Part shown: positions 33,567 to 43,055 of the stretch, piece by piece
How the letters are laid out: the number at the start of each line of letters is the position of its first letter
How positions within the stretch are numbered: the first letter of the stretch is position 1
From: Gemmatimonadota bacterium
GTDB lineage: Bacteria > Latescibacterota > UBA2968 > UBA8231
NCBI GenBank assembly: GCA_018672475.1
Contig: JABHFS010000107.1
Location: 16,860 to 80,859 of the forward strand
Length of the DNA: 64,000 nt
Direction: 5' to 3'
The notes under the pieces: model-generated
Database searches by the model: none
What the model was told of the DNA's origin: nothing
What the model saw: only the letters and a program-made list of their open reading frames with translations
Made by a program: the position numbers and the translations under genes

Positions 33567-36500
33567 TCAGAAATTGGACTCGCGATTGCCAAAACGCCGT
33601 CCCTCACCCACTTGTACCGTCGGGGTCTGTATCTGGGCTGTTAACCAAGTGCGGCGGGGGCCAATTAAGTCGTCGATACCGCGCAACAGGTCATCGCAGG
33701 GGTTTACGCGAATCGTCCGCGAACGCACAACCGCATCCCTTTCACCGCCGTTCTTGAGATGCAGCACCAACTCGCAATCGCCCATGTGGCGCTCGCAGAG
33801 ACCGCGTAAGCGACCGAGCAGATCCTCGGCCACTTCTTCGTAGGGCAGCGACAAATTGACCGCCTTAGTCAACTGCTCGCGCGCCGTCTCCAGATGCATC
33901 GCCTTTTCCGCCCGCAGGCTCAGACGACCGTTGCGATCGGAGATCTTGCCCTCGACCAATAACGTCTCCCCCTCGACCAACAACTCCTCGTGGGCGGCGA
34001 AAGCTTCGGAGAAGAATGCGATATCGCCCTTGCCGCCGAGATCCTCCAAGGTAACGAAGGCGAAGGGGTTGCCCCGGCGATCAAAAAGCTTGCGCACCTG
34101 GTCGACCAAACCGCCGACGCGCATCCCCGCGCCGTCTTCTTGGCTTTCCATCTCGCCCAATGGCTGGGCGAAACTCTGCAGGTCCCGCGCATAAGGCTTG
34201 AGCGGATGGCTAGATATATAAAAGCCCAATAGCTCGCGCTCTTTGCCCAACTTCTCGCGCTCCGGCCATTCTTCGATCGCCGGCAATTCCCGTATATCCA
34301 ATTCGGACGGGCCCTCACCGCCAGTATCGAATAGACTGATCTGCCCCTTCTCACGCTCTTCGTGCGCCTTACCGGCGGCCTTAAGCGCCAGATCTAGCGC
34401 TTCCGCCTTCTGCGCGCGGTTGCCCTCAAGACCGTCAAGTGCCCCGGCGGCGACCAAAGTCTCAACGACACGGCGATTGACCGCGCGTAGGTCGATGCGC
34501 TCGCAGAACTCAAAGAGCGTCGCCATCGGCCCGCCTTCGGCGCGCGTCTCGACAATACTCTGCGCCGCGCCCTCACCGACATTCTTGATCGCCGAAAGAC
34601 CGTAACGGATGCCTTCGTCGGTCGGGGTAAAGTTAAGGGTAGACTGATTTATGTCGGGCGGCAGCACCGGCATGCCCATCCGCCGGCAGTCGTCGAGCAG
34701 GATGGTCAAGCGGTCGGTGTTGCTGCGGTCCATCGTCAAGCTGGCCGCCATATATTCTTTGGGGTGGTTGGCCTTGAGGTAGGCATTCTTGTAGGCGACT
34801 TCGGAATAACAGGCCGCGTGCGACTTGTTAAAAGCATAACCAGCGAAAATCTCGATGTCGGCGAAGAGGTTTTCGGCTATCTTCTTGTCGACATCCAGCC
34901 CGACGCAACCACCGACGAAGTCTTTTTTGACCTTCGCCATCTCCTCGGGCTTCTTTTTGCCCATCGCCTTGCGCAGGATATCGGCCTGGCCCATGCTAAA
35001 ACCGGCCAACACTTGCGCTATGCGCATCACCTGCTCTTGGTAGACCATGATGCCATAGGTCGGCTCGAGGATCTCTTCGAGTTTGGGGTGCGGGTAGACG
35101 ACCTCTTCCTTCCCGCTCTTGCGGGCGATAAACGTCGGGATATTTTCCATCGGCCCCGGGCGATAGAGAGCATTCATCGCGATGATATCCTCGAGGTTGT
35201 CCGGTTTGAGCTTACTCAGATATTCGCGCATCCCGCCCGACTCGAACTGAAAGACGCCGATGGTCTCGCCGCGGCCAAAAAGATCAAATGTCGGTCGGTC
35301 GTCCCAAGGGACTTTGCCGAGATCGAAGTCGGACACCTTCAAACGGATCAGCCTTTCGGCCTCGTCCATCAGCGAAAGTTCTTTCAGCCCCAGAAAATCC
35401 ATCTTCAACAGACCGACATCCATACAGGTCTCGCCGACAAACTGTGTGGTGATCGTACCGTCCTTCGGCGCGCGATAAAGCGGCACATAGTCGGTCAGGT
35501 CGGTCGGGGCAATGATCACCGCACAGGCGTGCACCGAAGCGTGGCGCGCCATCCCCTCTAACCTGCGGGCGTATTCGATCAACTTGCCCTCATCACCACG
35601 CGAGTTGGCCATCTGCTGCAACTCGGGTACGCGGTCGATGGCCTTGTCGAGGGTCATCTTCAGCTCGGCCGGTATCAGCTTGGCGATGCGGTCGACATCG
35701 CCGAAGGGCATACCCAACACGCGCCCGACGTCACGAACCACCGCCTTGGCGCCCATCGTCCCGAAGGTGATCACCTGCGAGACATTTTCCTCGCCGTATT
35801 TCTCGACGACGTAGCGCAAAACCTTGTCGCGGCCGGTGTGCGCGAAATCGATGTCGATATCGGGCGGCTCGATGCGCTCGGGATTGAGGAAGCGCTCGAA
35901 GAGCAAGTCGTATTTGATCGGGTCGGTATCGGTAATGCCTAGACAATACGAAGCCAGACAACCGGCGGCCGAGCCGCGGCCAGGCCCGACCGAGATATCC
36001 TGCTCGCGGGCGTAGTTGATAAAATCGCGCACGATCAGGAAATAGCCGGCGAAATCCTGGCCGGTGATGACACTCAGCTCGTAGTCGAGACGCTCCTGCA
36101 CCTCCGGCTCGATCTTGCCATAGCGCCACTCCAGCCCCTCGTTCGCCAGACTCGTCAGATAATGATCACTCGAATCGTACCCTTCAGGAATCGGAAAATC
36201 CGGCATATAAGTATTGCCGAACTCCAACTCGAGATCGCATTTCTCCGCGATCGCTAGGGAGGTCTCAAGCGCATCCGGAATGTCCGAGAAGAGATCGTAC
36301 ATTTCATCCGGGTTTTTCATATAGAGCCCATCGGGATAACAGAGGCGATTCTGTTCGTCGACGGTCTTGCCCATCTGAATGCAGATCAGCGCATCATGCG
36401 CGTCGTGGTCGTCCGCGGTCAAAAAATGAAAGTCGTTGGTGGCCACCAGCGGCACGCCGAGCTTATCGTGCAAGCGGAGTAGACCGTCGTTGACCTTGAC

Positions 36501-37058
36501 TTCGGGTTCGATATCGTGGCGCTGGATTTCGAGATAATAGTCGTCGCCGAAGATATCCATAAACTCGCGCACGACCTTTTCGGCCTCGGCGAGCCCTTCG
36601 CGCTGGATTATATGCGGCACTTCGCCGCCGATGCAGGCCGACATGCAGATCAGCCCCTCGGAATATTCGCGCAGCAGTTCCTTGTCGATGCGGGGGTTAT
36701 AATAATAGCCTTCGAGATAGCCCTTGGAGACAAGCTTGGTCAAGTTGCGGTAGCCGATGGCGTTCTTGGCGAGCAGGACCAGGTGGTTGGAGCCGTGCGT
36801 CAGGCCGCGGGCGGGCTTGCGCAAGTGGCGGCTCTCGATGGCCACGTAGACCTCGCAACCGATAATCGGTTTGATGCCAACAGCCTTGCAGGATTTGTAG
36901 TGTTCGATGGCCCCAAAGAGATTGCCGTGATCGGTAACGGCGAGCGCCGGCATGCCCAACTCCGCCGCCTTCTCGGCCATCTTACCGATATGGCAACCCC
37001 CGTCGAGCAGACTATACTCGCTATGACCATGTAAATGGACAAATCCAGCCGAAGCCAT
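33567..37058 (-). CDS. dnaE: DNA polymerase III alpha subunit
   Basis: 1163 residues, full length for DnaE. Seen: N-terminal PHP domain ('FVHLHGHSEYSLLDGGCHI', 'ALAVTDHGNLFGAIEHYK'), palm motif 'PPDIDIDFAHTGRDKVL', 'GPGRGSAAGCLASYCLGITD', 'SVHACAVIIAPTDLTDYVPLYR', 'DFLGLKELSLMDEA', 'ALYRPGPMENIPTFIARK', 'YGIMVYQEQVMRIAQVLAGFSMGQADILRKAMGKK', the fingers motif 'GYAFNKSHAACYSEVAY', and a C-terminal OB domain (about 980-1060). It is the replicative polymerase. The 5' region contains a promoter-hairpin-terminator unit (37145-37268) that could be a small RNA or a dnaE leader. Confidence 0.97.
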   Translation of the reverse strand: MASAGFVHLHGHSEYSLLDGGCHIGKMAEKAAELGMPALAVTDHGNLFGAIEHYKSCKAVGIKPIIGCEVYVAIESRHLRKPARGLTHGSNHLVLLAKNAIGYRNLTKLVSKGYLEGYYYNPRIDKELLREYSEGLICMSACIGGEVPHIIQREGLAEAEKVVREFMDIFGDDYYLEIQRHDIEPEVKVNDGLLRLHDKLGVPLVATNDFHFLTADDHDAHDALICIQMGKTVDEQNRLCYPDGLYMKNPDEMYDLFSDIPDALETSLAIAEKCDLELEFGNTYMPDFPIPEGYDSSDHYLTSLANEGLEWRYGKIEPEVQERLDYELSVITGQDFAGYFLIVRDFINYAREQDISVGPGRGSAAGCLASYCLGITDTDPIKYDLLFERFLNPERIEPPDIDIDFAHTGRDKVLRYVVEKYGEENVSQVITFGTMGAKAVVRDVGRVLGMPFGDVDRIAKLIPAELKMTLDKAIDRVPELQQMANSRGDEGKLIEYARRLEGMARHASVHACAVIIAPTDLTDYVPLYRAPKDGTITTQFVGETCMDVGLLKMDFLGLKELSLMDEAERLIRLKVSDFDLGKVPWDDRPTFDLFGRGETIGVFQFESGGMREYLSKLKPDNLEDIIAMNALYRPGPMENIPTFIARKSGKEEVVYPHPKLEEILEPTYGIMVYQEQVMRIAQVLAGFSMGQADILRKAMGKKKPEEMAKVKKDFVGGCVGLDVDKKIAENLFADIEIFAGYAFNKSHAACYSEVAYKNAYLKANHPKEYMAASLTMDRSNTDRLTILLDDCRRMGMPVLPPDINQSTLNFTPTDEGIRYGLSAIKNVGEGAAQSIVETRAEGGPMATLFEFCERIDLRAVNRRVVETLVAAGALDGLEGNRAQKAEALDLALKAAGKAHEEREKGQISLFDTGGEGPSELDIRELPAIEEWPEREKLGKERELLGFYISSHPLKPYARDLQSFAQPLGEMESQEDGAGMRVGGLVDQVRKLFDRRGNPFAFVTLEDLGGKGDIAFFSEAFAAHEELLVEGETLLVEGKISDRNGRLSLRAEKAMHLETAREQLTKAVNLSLPYEEVAEDLLGRLRGLCERHMGDCELVLHLKNGGERDAVVRSRTIRVNPCDDLLRGIDDLIGPRRTWLTAQIQTPTVQVGEGRRFGNRESNF

Positions 37059-37144
37059 AACCGTCTCCGATATTAATTACAACAAGAATGGCCTGCGGGG
37101 AATGACAAACCGAATCTGCAATGGATAGTATCAACGCAAAAGAC

Positions 37145-37234
37145 AACAAAACCTGGCTGAGATGAAGCCAGGTTCGCACAGGGGATTCGTTACTGCAGGA
37201 GAGCCATAATGCGGTGGGGACCGCTTCTCTCGTG
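37145..37234 (-). ncRNA. Candidate small RNA or dnaE leader RNA (about 90 nt)
   Basis: Seen on the minus strand: a promoter (see 37240-37268), then an RNA starting near 37234 that can fold GAGAG-AA-GCGGT-CCCC-ACCGC-ATTATGG-CTCTC (37199-37231), a linker CTGCAGTAACGAATCCCCTGTGCG, and a terminator stem AACCTGGCT (37174-37166) / AGCCAGGTT (37158-37150) followed by TTGTTGTCTTTTG. No ORF fits inside. It could be a free-standing sRNA or an attenuated 5' leader of dnaE, whose start is 87 bases past the T-run. Not recognised as 6S, SRP or RNase P RNA. Confidence 0.5.
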
Positions 37235-37239
37235 GGTCA

Positions 37240-37268
37240 AACATAGCCAATTTGAAATGGGAAGTCAA
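37240..37268 (-). promoter_or_regulatory. Sigma-70-type promoter upstream of the small RNA/dnaE
   Basis: Minus strand: TTGACT (37268-37263), a 17-base spacer, TATGTT (37245-37240). Five of six -35 bases and four of six -10 bases match the sigma-70 consensus at ideal spacing. Transcription would begin near 37234. Confidence 0.6.
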
Positions 37269-37270
37269 TT

Positions 37271-37839
37271 AACCTATTCATCAATTATCTATACTCATAA
37301 ATTGTTATTATTAAATATCTTATGACAATATAGATAATTGTCTGAGAACGAACAGAACCCCGCCTTCCCTCTTGTTTTTTCGACGCTTACGCCCCGTCTT
37401 TTCCCTGTGATAAAAAAATTAAAAAAACCAGCCACCCTCTTTAATCGCATTAATCCTGCATAGAGAGCGATCGTGCAATACTTGCATTCGATGCAAAGGT
37501 TGACTCCGGGCAACACATACCCTTGAGCGATACTACAGTATGAAGTATCGCCGTGGCCATCTCCTCCCTCCCCCGTGCCAAACCCCCCATCAGACCTTAT
37601 ATTCCATAGTCCTTGGGGCCAAAGCCGGAGGGGCGAGGATCTGCCGCAGGGGAAAACCACCCTAAGGCCATCGATTGAACCATAGCCCTCCCATTGCCCG
37701 TTAAGGTGCCTCGGCCACCCTGCTGCTGCGCCCTCCCACAAATCAATGGGGCCGCCTTAGCTTTTCCCGGAGGCAGATCTTCGACCCGCAGACCACCGCC
37801 GAACTCATATAACGCATCACAAGCAAAAGACGCCAAAAC
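37271..37839. other. Unassigned intergenic region with hairpins
   Basis: About 570 bases between the dnaE leader and wecB. The first part (to 37460) is AT-rich with T-runs; the second is GC-rich and contains clear hairpins: CTTGCAT-TCG-ATGCAAAG near 37482-37499 and GCGATACT...AGTATCGC at 37528-37552. A 148-codon minus-strand frame and a 79-codon one cross it but show no domain, no RBS and biased composition. It may hold a structured RNA or decayed sequence; nothing specific is recognised. Confidence 0.4.
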
Positions 37840-38946
37840 TTGAAAATAGCAGTCGTCGCCGGCACCCGCCCCAACTTCATGAAAGTAGCCCCCATCCTCG
37901 CCGAATTACACCGGCACCCCGAAGAATTCACCCCCCTCTTTGTGCACACCGGCCAACACTACGACTACCAACTCTCCGAAGTCTTCGCAAAAGCCCTTGA
38001 ACTGCCTGCACCCGATGCCCACCTCGACGTGGTCCGCGACAATGTCGCGCAACAAATGGCCGACATTATCGCCAAATTCGATCGCTTCTTAGAAGAACGG
38101 CAACCCGACCTAGTGATGGTCGTCGGCGATGTCACCTCGACGGCGGCCTGCGCCCTGGCCGCCGCGCAACGCTTCACGCCCGTCGCCCATGTCGAAGCCG
38201 GCCTGCGCAGCCGGGACCGCACCATGCCTGAGGAATTGAACCGCCTAGTTGCCGATACACTCTCCGATCTGCTATTCACCTACTCCGCAGACGCCGACCA
38301 AAACCTGCTCGACGAAAATATCCCAACCGCTTGCATCCACCGCGTCGGCAATGTGATGATCGACACTCTATTGAATTTCCTACCGCAAGCCGAGGCCTCG
38401 CCGATCCTCGACGAATTGCAGCTCGAAGCACAGGGTTTTGCCCTCGTCACCATGCACCGGGCTTCCAATGTCGACAAGCCCGACACCCTCGCAGGCCTGC
38501 TCGACGCGCTCGACGCGATTCAACAACAATTGCCGGTCGTCTTCCCCGTGCATCCGCGCACGCGCAACCGGATCGAGGAATTCGGCTTCGCCGAGCGTTT
38601 CGACGCAATGCCGGGCTTGCGCCGCATCGAGCCTCTCGGTTATTTCGAGATCATCCGCCTGCAGCAGACGGCGCGCCTGGCGATAACCGATTCGGCCGGC
38701 CTCGCCGAAGAAACCACCGCGCTCGGTGTGCCCTGCCTGACGATGCGCGAAAACACCGAACGCCCCATAACCATCACCGAGGGCAGCAACCAACTCGTCG
38801 GCTGCGACCCAGAGCGCATCATCGCCGCCGTGGGCGCGATTCTCAAACAAGACCGTAAAACCGACTATCCCGTGCCCAAATTATGGGACGGCCAAAGCGC
38901 GCAACGCCTCGTCGCCGTCCTGCAACAGGGCATCGCGCGACGCTGA
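37840..38946 (+). CDS. wecB: UDP-N-acetylglucosamine 2-epimerase (non-hydrolysing)
   Basis: 368 residues. Seen: '[22 protein letters not shown]' (active-site start), '[16 protein letters not shown]', '[15 protein letters not shown]', '[32 protein letters not shown]', '[11 protein letters not shown]', '[15 protein letters not shown]' and '[28 protein letters not shown]'. The enzyme interconverts UDP-GlcNAc and UDP-ManNAc, feeding capsule or exopolysaccharide sugars. The start is TTG at 37840 (TTG AAA ATA GCA); no ATG gives a complete N-terminus. It is followed 23 bases later by a UDP-sugar SDR with a strong RBS, so they form an operon for nucleotide-sugar supply. Confidence 0.94.
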   Translation: MKIAVVAGTRPNFMKVAPILAELHRHPEEFTPLFVHTGQHYDYQLSEVFAKALELPAPDAHLDVVRDNVAQQMADIIAKFDRFLEERQPDLVMVVGDVTSTAACALAAAQRFTPVAHVEAGLRSRDRTMPEELNRLVADTLSDLLFTYSADADQNLLDENIPTACIHRVGNVMIDTLLNFLPQAEASPILDELQLEAQGFALVTMHRASNVDKPDTLAGLLDALDAIQQQLPVVFPVHPRTRNRIEEFGFAERFDAMPGLRRIEPLGYFEIIRLQQTARLAITDSAGLAEETTALGVPCLTMRENTERPITITEGSNQLVGCDPERIIAAVGAILKQDRKTDYPVPKLWDGQSAQRLVAVLQQGIARR

Positions 38947-38968
38947 ATTCATAAAGGAGGAAATTACA

Positions 38969-39913
38969 ATGCGTATACTCATCACCGGCGGCGCCGGTTT
39001 CCTCGGCTCGCACTTGAGCGATCTCTTGTTGGCCGAAGGCCATGAAATCATCTGCATGGACAACTTTCTCACCGGCCGACCGGAAAATGTCGCCCACCTC
39101 ATCGGCAACCCCAATTTTCAGTTAATCGCGTATGACGTCACAAACTACATCCATGTCGACGGCCCCCTGGATTTCATTCTCCACCTCGCCAGCCCGGCCA
39201 GCCCGGTCGATTTCGAAAACCTCGGCATCAAGATTCTCAAAGTCGGCGCCCTGGGCACGCACAAAACTCTGGGATTGGCCGTGGCGAAGAAGGCCAAATT
39301 TCTGCTGACGTCCACTTCGGAAGTCTATGGCGACCCACTGGTACACCCGCAGTCGGAAGATTATCTCGGCAATGTGGACCCCATCGGCATGCGCGGCGTC
39401 TACGACGAGGCCAAACGCTTCGCCGAAGCCATGACAATGGCTTACCACCGCCTGCACGGGGTCGACGTGCGTATCGTGCGCATCTTCAACACCTACGGCG
39501 AGCGCATGCGCCAAGACGACGGCCGGGCCATCCCCAACTTCGTCTCCCAGGCTCTCACCGGACAGGATCTGACGGTCTACGGCGACGGCAGCCAGACACG
39601 CAGCATCTGCCACTACAGCGATTTGATCGCCGGCATCTACAAACTCATGCAATCCGATGTCACCACGCCGGTCAATATCGGCAACCCCTACGAAATAACG
39701 ATGCTGGACCTCGCCAACAAGATCGTCGAAATGACCGGCTCGCAAAGCCGCGTCGCCTTTCACGACTTGCCCAAATCGCACGGCAACGACCCCAAGGTGC
39801 GCCTGCCCGATATCACTAAGGCCCGCACCCACCTCGATTGGGAACCCAAGGTCAGCCCCGACGAAGGACTTAGCCGGACCATCGAGTGGTTTAAGAAAGA
39901 ACTGGGTAAATAA
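38969..39913 (+). CDS. UDP-glucuronate decarboxylase-like NAD-dependent epimerase/dehydratase
   Basis: 314-residue extended SDR. Seen: '[12 protein letters not shown]' (NAD-binding glycines 7-13), '[11 protein letters not shown]', '[12 protein letters not shown]', 'STSEVYGDP' (Ser/Thr of the catalytic triad), '[12 protein letters not shown]' (Tyr145-Lys149), '[21 protein letters not shown]', '[17 protein letters not shown]' and '[15 protein letters not shown]'. The '[11 protein letters not shown]' and 'GVYDEAKR' signatures are those of UDP-xylose synthase/UDP-glucuronate decarboxylase (UXS), which makes UDP-xylose. RBS AAAGGAGG ahead of the ATG. Same operon as wecB. Specificity is predicted, not proved. 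Confidence 0.9.
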   Translation: MRILITGGAGFLGSHLSDLLLAEGHEIICMDNFLTGRPENVAHLIGNPNFQLIAYDVTNYIHVDGPLDFILHLASPASPVDFENLGIKILKVGALGTHKTLGLAVAKKAKFLLTSTSEVYGDPLVHPQSEDYLGNVDPIGMRGVYDEAKRFAEAMTMAYHRLHGVDVRIVRIFNTYGERMRQDDGRAIPNFVSQALTGQDLTVYGDGSQTRSICHYSDLIAGIYKLMQSDVTTPVNIGNPYEITMLDLANKIVEMTGSQSRVAFHDLPKSHGNDPKVRLPDITKARTHLDWEPKVSPDEGLSRTIEWFKKELGK

Positions 39914-39915
39914 CT

Positions 39916-40791
39916 ATGTCCAACTTTAGCCTAAAGGCTAACGATCTCGGCTTCGAGATCCACGACGCGCATTCGGTGCCCGATCGACCGATCGCCGTCT
40001 ACCGCGCCAGCGAAGAATTGCCGCGCAGCGACTCGCCAAAACCCTGCTTTGATCCGCTCTACACTTCGTCAGGCCAGTTGGTCACCGAATACCGGCCCGA
40101 CGACCATATCTGGCACACTGGCCTTTACTTCGGCTGGGTTCACGTCAACAACGCCAATCTGTGGGGCGGCCCGTGGTATGTGCCGGAGGAAAAAAAATAC
40201 GTGCATGTGGAAAACAGCCACGGCATCCAACGCCACGACAGCTTCTCGATCTTTGGCGTCAGCAACAAAAACGTCGCATCGGTCGACGAGGAGCTTTCAT
40301 GGCTCGATGCGGCCGACCAACCCATGGCAATCGAATCGCGCTCTTTCCGCGTCAGTGCCGTCGAGGGCGGTTATCGCTATCTAATCTCCACCCACATACA
40401 GCCGGCCCTCGACGAACTAGTCATGGGCGCGTCACGCGCAGCCCGCTATTCAGGTTTGGAATTGCGCATGGGGCCGCCGTTCGCCGATGCCGAACACTAT
40501 TGCAGCGAAGGCCGGCAAGGCCACGAAAACATCATGAAGCAACACGCGCGCTGGGTCGGTGCCCGCGGCGCGACCGGCGGATTTGTCGCAATGATGGACC
40601 ATCCCTCCAATCCGCGGCATCCCGTCACCTGGTTCACCCGCAAAAACCTGCTGGGCGCCGGTTTATTAATGGAAGAAGACCTAGTCGTTACCCGTAGCCA
40701 ACCACTAGGTTTGCGCTATGCCTTCTTCGTACTCGACGCAGATCCAGGCGCCGAACAAGTCGAAGCGTTTTATACCGACTTTGCGAGTTGA
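39916..40791 (+). CDS. PmoA-like (DUF6807) protein
   Basis: 291 residues beginning two bases after the UXS stop. Seen: 'CFDPLYTSSGQLVTEYRPDDHIWHTGLYFGWVHVNNANLW' (residues 43-83), which matches the 'PYFHPL...VTE..P.DHPHHRGLWFGW' core of the PmoA-like/DUF6807 family; then a beta-rich body ('AIESRSFRVS', 'YSGLELRMGPPF', 'GFVAMMDHPSNPRHPVTWFTRKN'). The family is related to galactose-mutarotase-like beta-sandwiches and usually sits in carbohydrate loci with Gfo/Idh and isomerase genes; function is not established. It closes the wecB-UXS operon before a terminator. Confidence 0.8.
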   Translation: MSNFSLKANDLGFEIHDAHSVPDRPIAVYRASEELPRSDSPKPCFDPLYTSSGQLVTEYRPDDHIWHTGLYFGWVHVNNANLWGGPWYVPEEKKYVHVENSHGIQRHDSFSIFGVSNKNVASVDEELSWLDAADQPMAIESRSFRVSAVEGGYRYLISTHIQPALDELVMGASRAARYSGLELRMGPPFADAEHYCSEGRQGHENIMKQHARWVGARGATGGFVAMMDHPSNPRHPVTWFTRKNLLGAGLLMEEDLVVTRSQPLGLRYAFFVLDADPGAEQVEAFYTDFAS

Positions 40792-40833
40792 CAAAGACAT
40801 TTAGCCCAGTATAATCAGCTGATACCAGGAATG

Positions 40834-40872
40834 AATCACCTGATTGGCTTGTCTAATTAGGTGATTTTCTTG
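40834..40872 (+). terminator. Terminator after the UDP-sugar operon
   Basis: AATCACCTGATT (40834-40845) pairs with AATTAGGTGATT (40855-40866) with one G-T wobble around a nine-base loop, followed by TTCTTGTC. It lies 43 bases after the PmoA-like stop and before the TetR promoter region. Confidence 0.7.
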
Positions 40873-40942
40873 TCATACTTTAATAAAATCATAAACAGCC
40901 TCTTATGACCTATTGCGAAATTTTCTCTTGCCATGACTTATT

Positions 40943-40971
40943 TCAAACGGATGATTCAATCATACGTTTGA
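40943..40971. promoter_or_regulatory. Probable TetR operator: 29-bp interrupted palindrome
   Basis: Arms TCAAACG (40943-40949) and CGTTTGA (40965-40971) are perfect inverted repeats; inside them ATGAT (40951-40955) and ATCAT (40959-40963) are also perfect, with central TCA. It lies 18 bases upstream of the TetR-family start codon, where an autorepressor would bind. The symmetric length fits two TetR half-sites. Confidence 0.75.
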
Positions 40972-40989
40972 TTTAAAATTGCGAGCTCT

Positions 40990-41631
40990 ATGACAACCAC
41001 TACACCACATACCCGAGACCGGCTTTTAGACTCTGCCGAACGCCTCTTCGCCGAAAACGGCGTCGACGCGACATCACTGCGCCATATTACTAACGACGCC
41101 GAAGCAAACCTCGCTTCGGTCAACTACCATTTCGGCTCCAAAGAAGAACTCTTTCGCCAGGTCTTTGCCCGCCGTATCGGCCCCATCAACCAAGAGCGCC
41201 TGCGTTTGCTCGACAACTGCGAGGCACAGGGTACGCCTTCACTCGAGTGCGTACTCGAAGCTTTTTTAGCCCCTACGTTGCGCCTCCGCTCAGATCCCGA
41301 GCAAGGTGGCGAGCATTTCATGTGTCTGATGGGCCGGCTGTTTAGCGAACCTACCGAGTGGAAAACGATACTTATGGAAGAATTCAACGAGATCTTCCAA
41401 CGCTTCAGTACTGCCCTGCAAATCGCCCTACCCGAGCACGCCCCGCTAGACCTCACTTGGCACCTATTTTTCACTATCGGCGCAATGGCCCATTTGATGA
41501 CCGCCGGCGACCTGCTCAAGACCTTCACCCAAGATCGCTGCGATCCGGCCGATGTCGAAGGCACATTGCGGCGGCTCGTCGACTTTAGCGCCGCGGGTTT
41601 TCGTGGCACTTCCCGTGGAGAATCACCATGA
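40990..41631 (+). CDS. TetR-family transcriptional regulator of the RND efflux operon
   Basis: 213 residues. The N-terminal HTH is clear: 'RDRLLDSAERLFAENGVDATSLRHITNDAEANLASVNYHFGSKEELFRQVF' (about 9-58). The C-terminal ligand-binding region (helical, 60-205) includes 'EHFMCLMGRLFSEPTEWKTILMEEF', resembling the CecR/YbiH-type TetR_C group that senses small toxic compounds. Its stop overlaps the ATG of the NodT-type lipoprotein gene (ATGA), so it is the first gene of the efflux operon, and the palindrome immediately upstream is probably its own operator. Autoregulation together with the pump is the expected logic. Confidence 0.9.
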   Translation: MTTTTPHTRDRLLDSAERLFAENGVDATSLRHITNDAEANLASVNYHFGSKEELFRQVFARRIGPINQERLRLLDNCEAQGTPSLECVLEAFLAPTLRLRSDPEQGGEHFMCLMGRLFSEPTEWKTILMEEFNEIFQRFSTALQIALPEHAPLDLTWHLFFTIGAMAHLMTAGDLLKTFTQDRCDPADVEGTLRRLVDFSAAGFRGTSRGESP

Positions 41632-43055
41632 AGCGCGCACTACCCTTAGCCCTATCCGCATTCCTGCTGTCGTGCGCCTCGGCGCCCCAGGTCGAATATC
41701 CAGACCTCGACCTGGCGACCCCGGCGAACTGGACCGCCTCCACTCCGGCCGGCGGTATCGCCGACGATTGGTGGCGCGACCTCGGTACCACGCGACTCGA
41801 CAGTCTCATCACCCAAGCCCTTGCGCAGAACTACGATCTCAAAGGCACGGCCACCCGCCTGGCCCAAGCTCAGGCCCAGGCCATTGCCGCCGGCGCGCCG
41901 CTGCTGCCGCAGCTCAGCGGCAGCGGCAATGGCTCGAAGCGCAAACAAAACTTCGTCGGCTTTCCGATTCCCGGTAGTGCCGGCCAGGTCCTAAGTTCTA
42001 CCAGCACCAGCTACGGCGTCAATTTGAACCTGAGCTGGGAAGTCGACTTGTGGGGCCGATTACGCGCCGGCACGCAAGCCGCCATAGCCGACGCACAAGC
42101 CGCCGAAGCCGATTGGGCCGGCGCCCGCCTCTCGCTCGCCGCACAAACCGCGCGCGCCTATTTTGCCGCCGTCGAGGCCGGCCGCCAAGTCGAACTGGCA
42201 CACGCCACGGTCGAAAACTACCGCGTATCCACCGAGCAAATCCAACGCCGCTACCGCCGCGGACTGCGCTCCTCGCTAGACTTGCGCCTAGGCCGTTCGA
42301 GCCTGGCCGCCGCCCAAGCCACGCTCGAGCAACGACGGCAACAACAGGATATTTCCCTGCGGCAGCTCGAACTGCTGCTCGGCCGCTATCCCAGCGCCAG
42401 CATCGTCGTCGGTAGCGAATTACCCGCCGTCAATGGCGCAGTGCCTGCCGGCCTACCCGCCGACCTAATCGCGCGGCGGCCCGATCTGATCGCCGCCGAA
42501 CGCCGTCTCGCCGCCGCCGACCGCCGACTAGTACGCGCCCGGCGAGCACTCTTGCCGAGCATCAGCCTGACCACCTCAACCGGCCGTTCATCGAGCGCGC
42601 TCAGTGATCTGCTCGACGGCGACTTCTCCGTCTGGAACCTCGTCGGCAATATTAGCCAGCCCTTCTTGCAGGGAGGGCGTCTGCGCGCCGGTGTCGATCA
42701 GGCCGCTGGAGCCGCCGAAGGCGCGCTCTTCGGCTATGCACAAAGCGCGTTGCGCGCCTACGGCGAAGTCGAAACGAGACTCAGCGCCGAGGGCTTTCTC
42801 GCCGACCAGGAACAGGCGCTGGCCACCGCCGCGACCGAGGCAACCGCCGCCCGCGTCCTCGCCGAAGAGCGCTATGCCAGAGGCTTGTCCAATCTGATTA
42901 CCCTACTCGAATCCCAGCGCCGGGCCTTCGACGCGCAAAGCCGCCTGCTCAGTATCAAACGCCAACGCCTCGACGCCCGCGTCAACCTCTATCTGGCGCT
43001 CGGCGGCGGCTTTAACGATTCAACCCCATCCCAGCACGCAGAGGTTTCGCAATGA
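41628..43055 (+). CDS. Outer-membrane efflux lipoprotein (NodT/OprM type, TolC superfamily)
   Basis: 475 residues. Lipoprotein signal MKRALPLALSAFLLSCAS (lipobox Cys16). Two outer-membrane-efflux-protein repeats follow: first 'DWWRDLGTTRLDSLITQALAQNYDLKGTATRLAQAQ', 'YGVNLNLSWEVDLWGRL'; second 'ARRPDLIAAERRLAAADRRLVRARRALLPSISLT', 'LVGNISQPFLQGGRL' and 'RYARGLSNLITLLESQR'. These are the trimeric channel proteins that connect RND pumps with the outside. It overlaps the TetR stop by four bases and the adaptor start by four bases, giving tight coupling. Confidence 0.93.
   Translation: MKRALPLALSAFLLSCASAPQVEYPDLDLATPANWTASTPAGGIADDWWRDLGTTRLDSLITQALAQNYDLKGTATRLAQAQAQAIAAGAPLLPQLSGSGNGSKRKQNFVGFPIPGSAGQVLSSTSTSYGVNLNLSWEVDLWGRLRAGTQAAIADAQAAEADWAGARLSLAAQTARAYFAAVEAGRQVELAHATVENYRVSTEQIQRRYRRGLRSSLDLRLGRSSLAAAQATLEQRRQQQDISLRQLELLLGRYPSASIVVGSELPAVNGAVPAGLPADLIARRPDLIAAERRLAAADRRLVRARRALLPSISLTTSTGRSSSALSDLLDGDFSVWNLVGNISQPFLQGGRLRAGVDQAAGAAEGALFGYAQSALRAYGEVETRLSAEGFLADQEQALATAATEATAARVLAEERYARGLSNLITLLESQRRAFDAQSRLLSIKRQRLDARVNLYLALGGGFNDSTPSQHAEVSQ

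Noticed and set aside
37295..37741. 148-codon minus-strand frame upstream of wecB
   Set aside because: No domain, no RBS, composition like translated GC-rich non-coding sequence.
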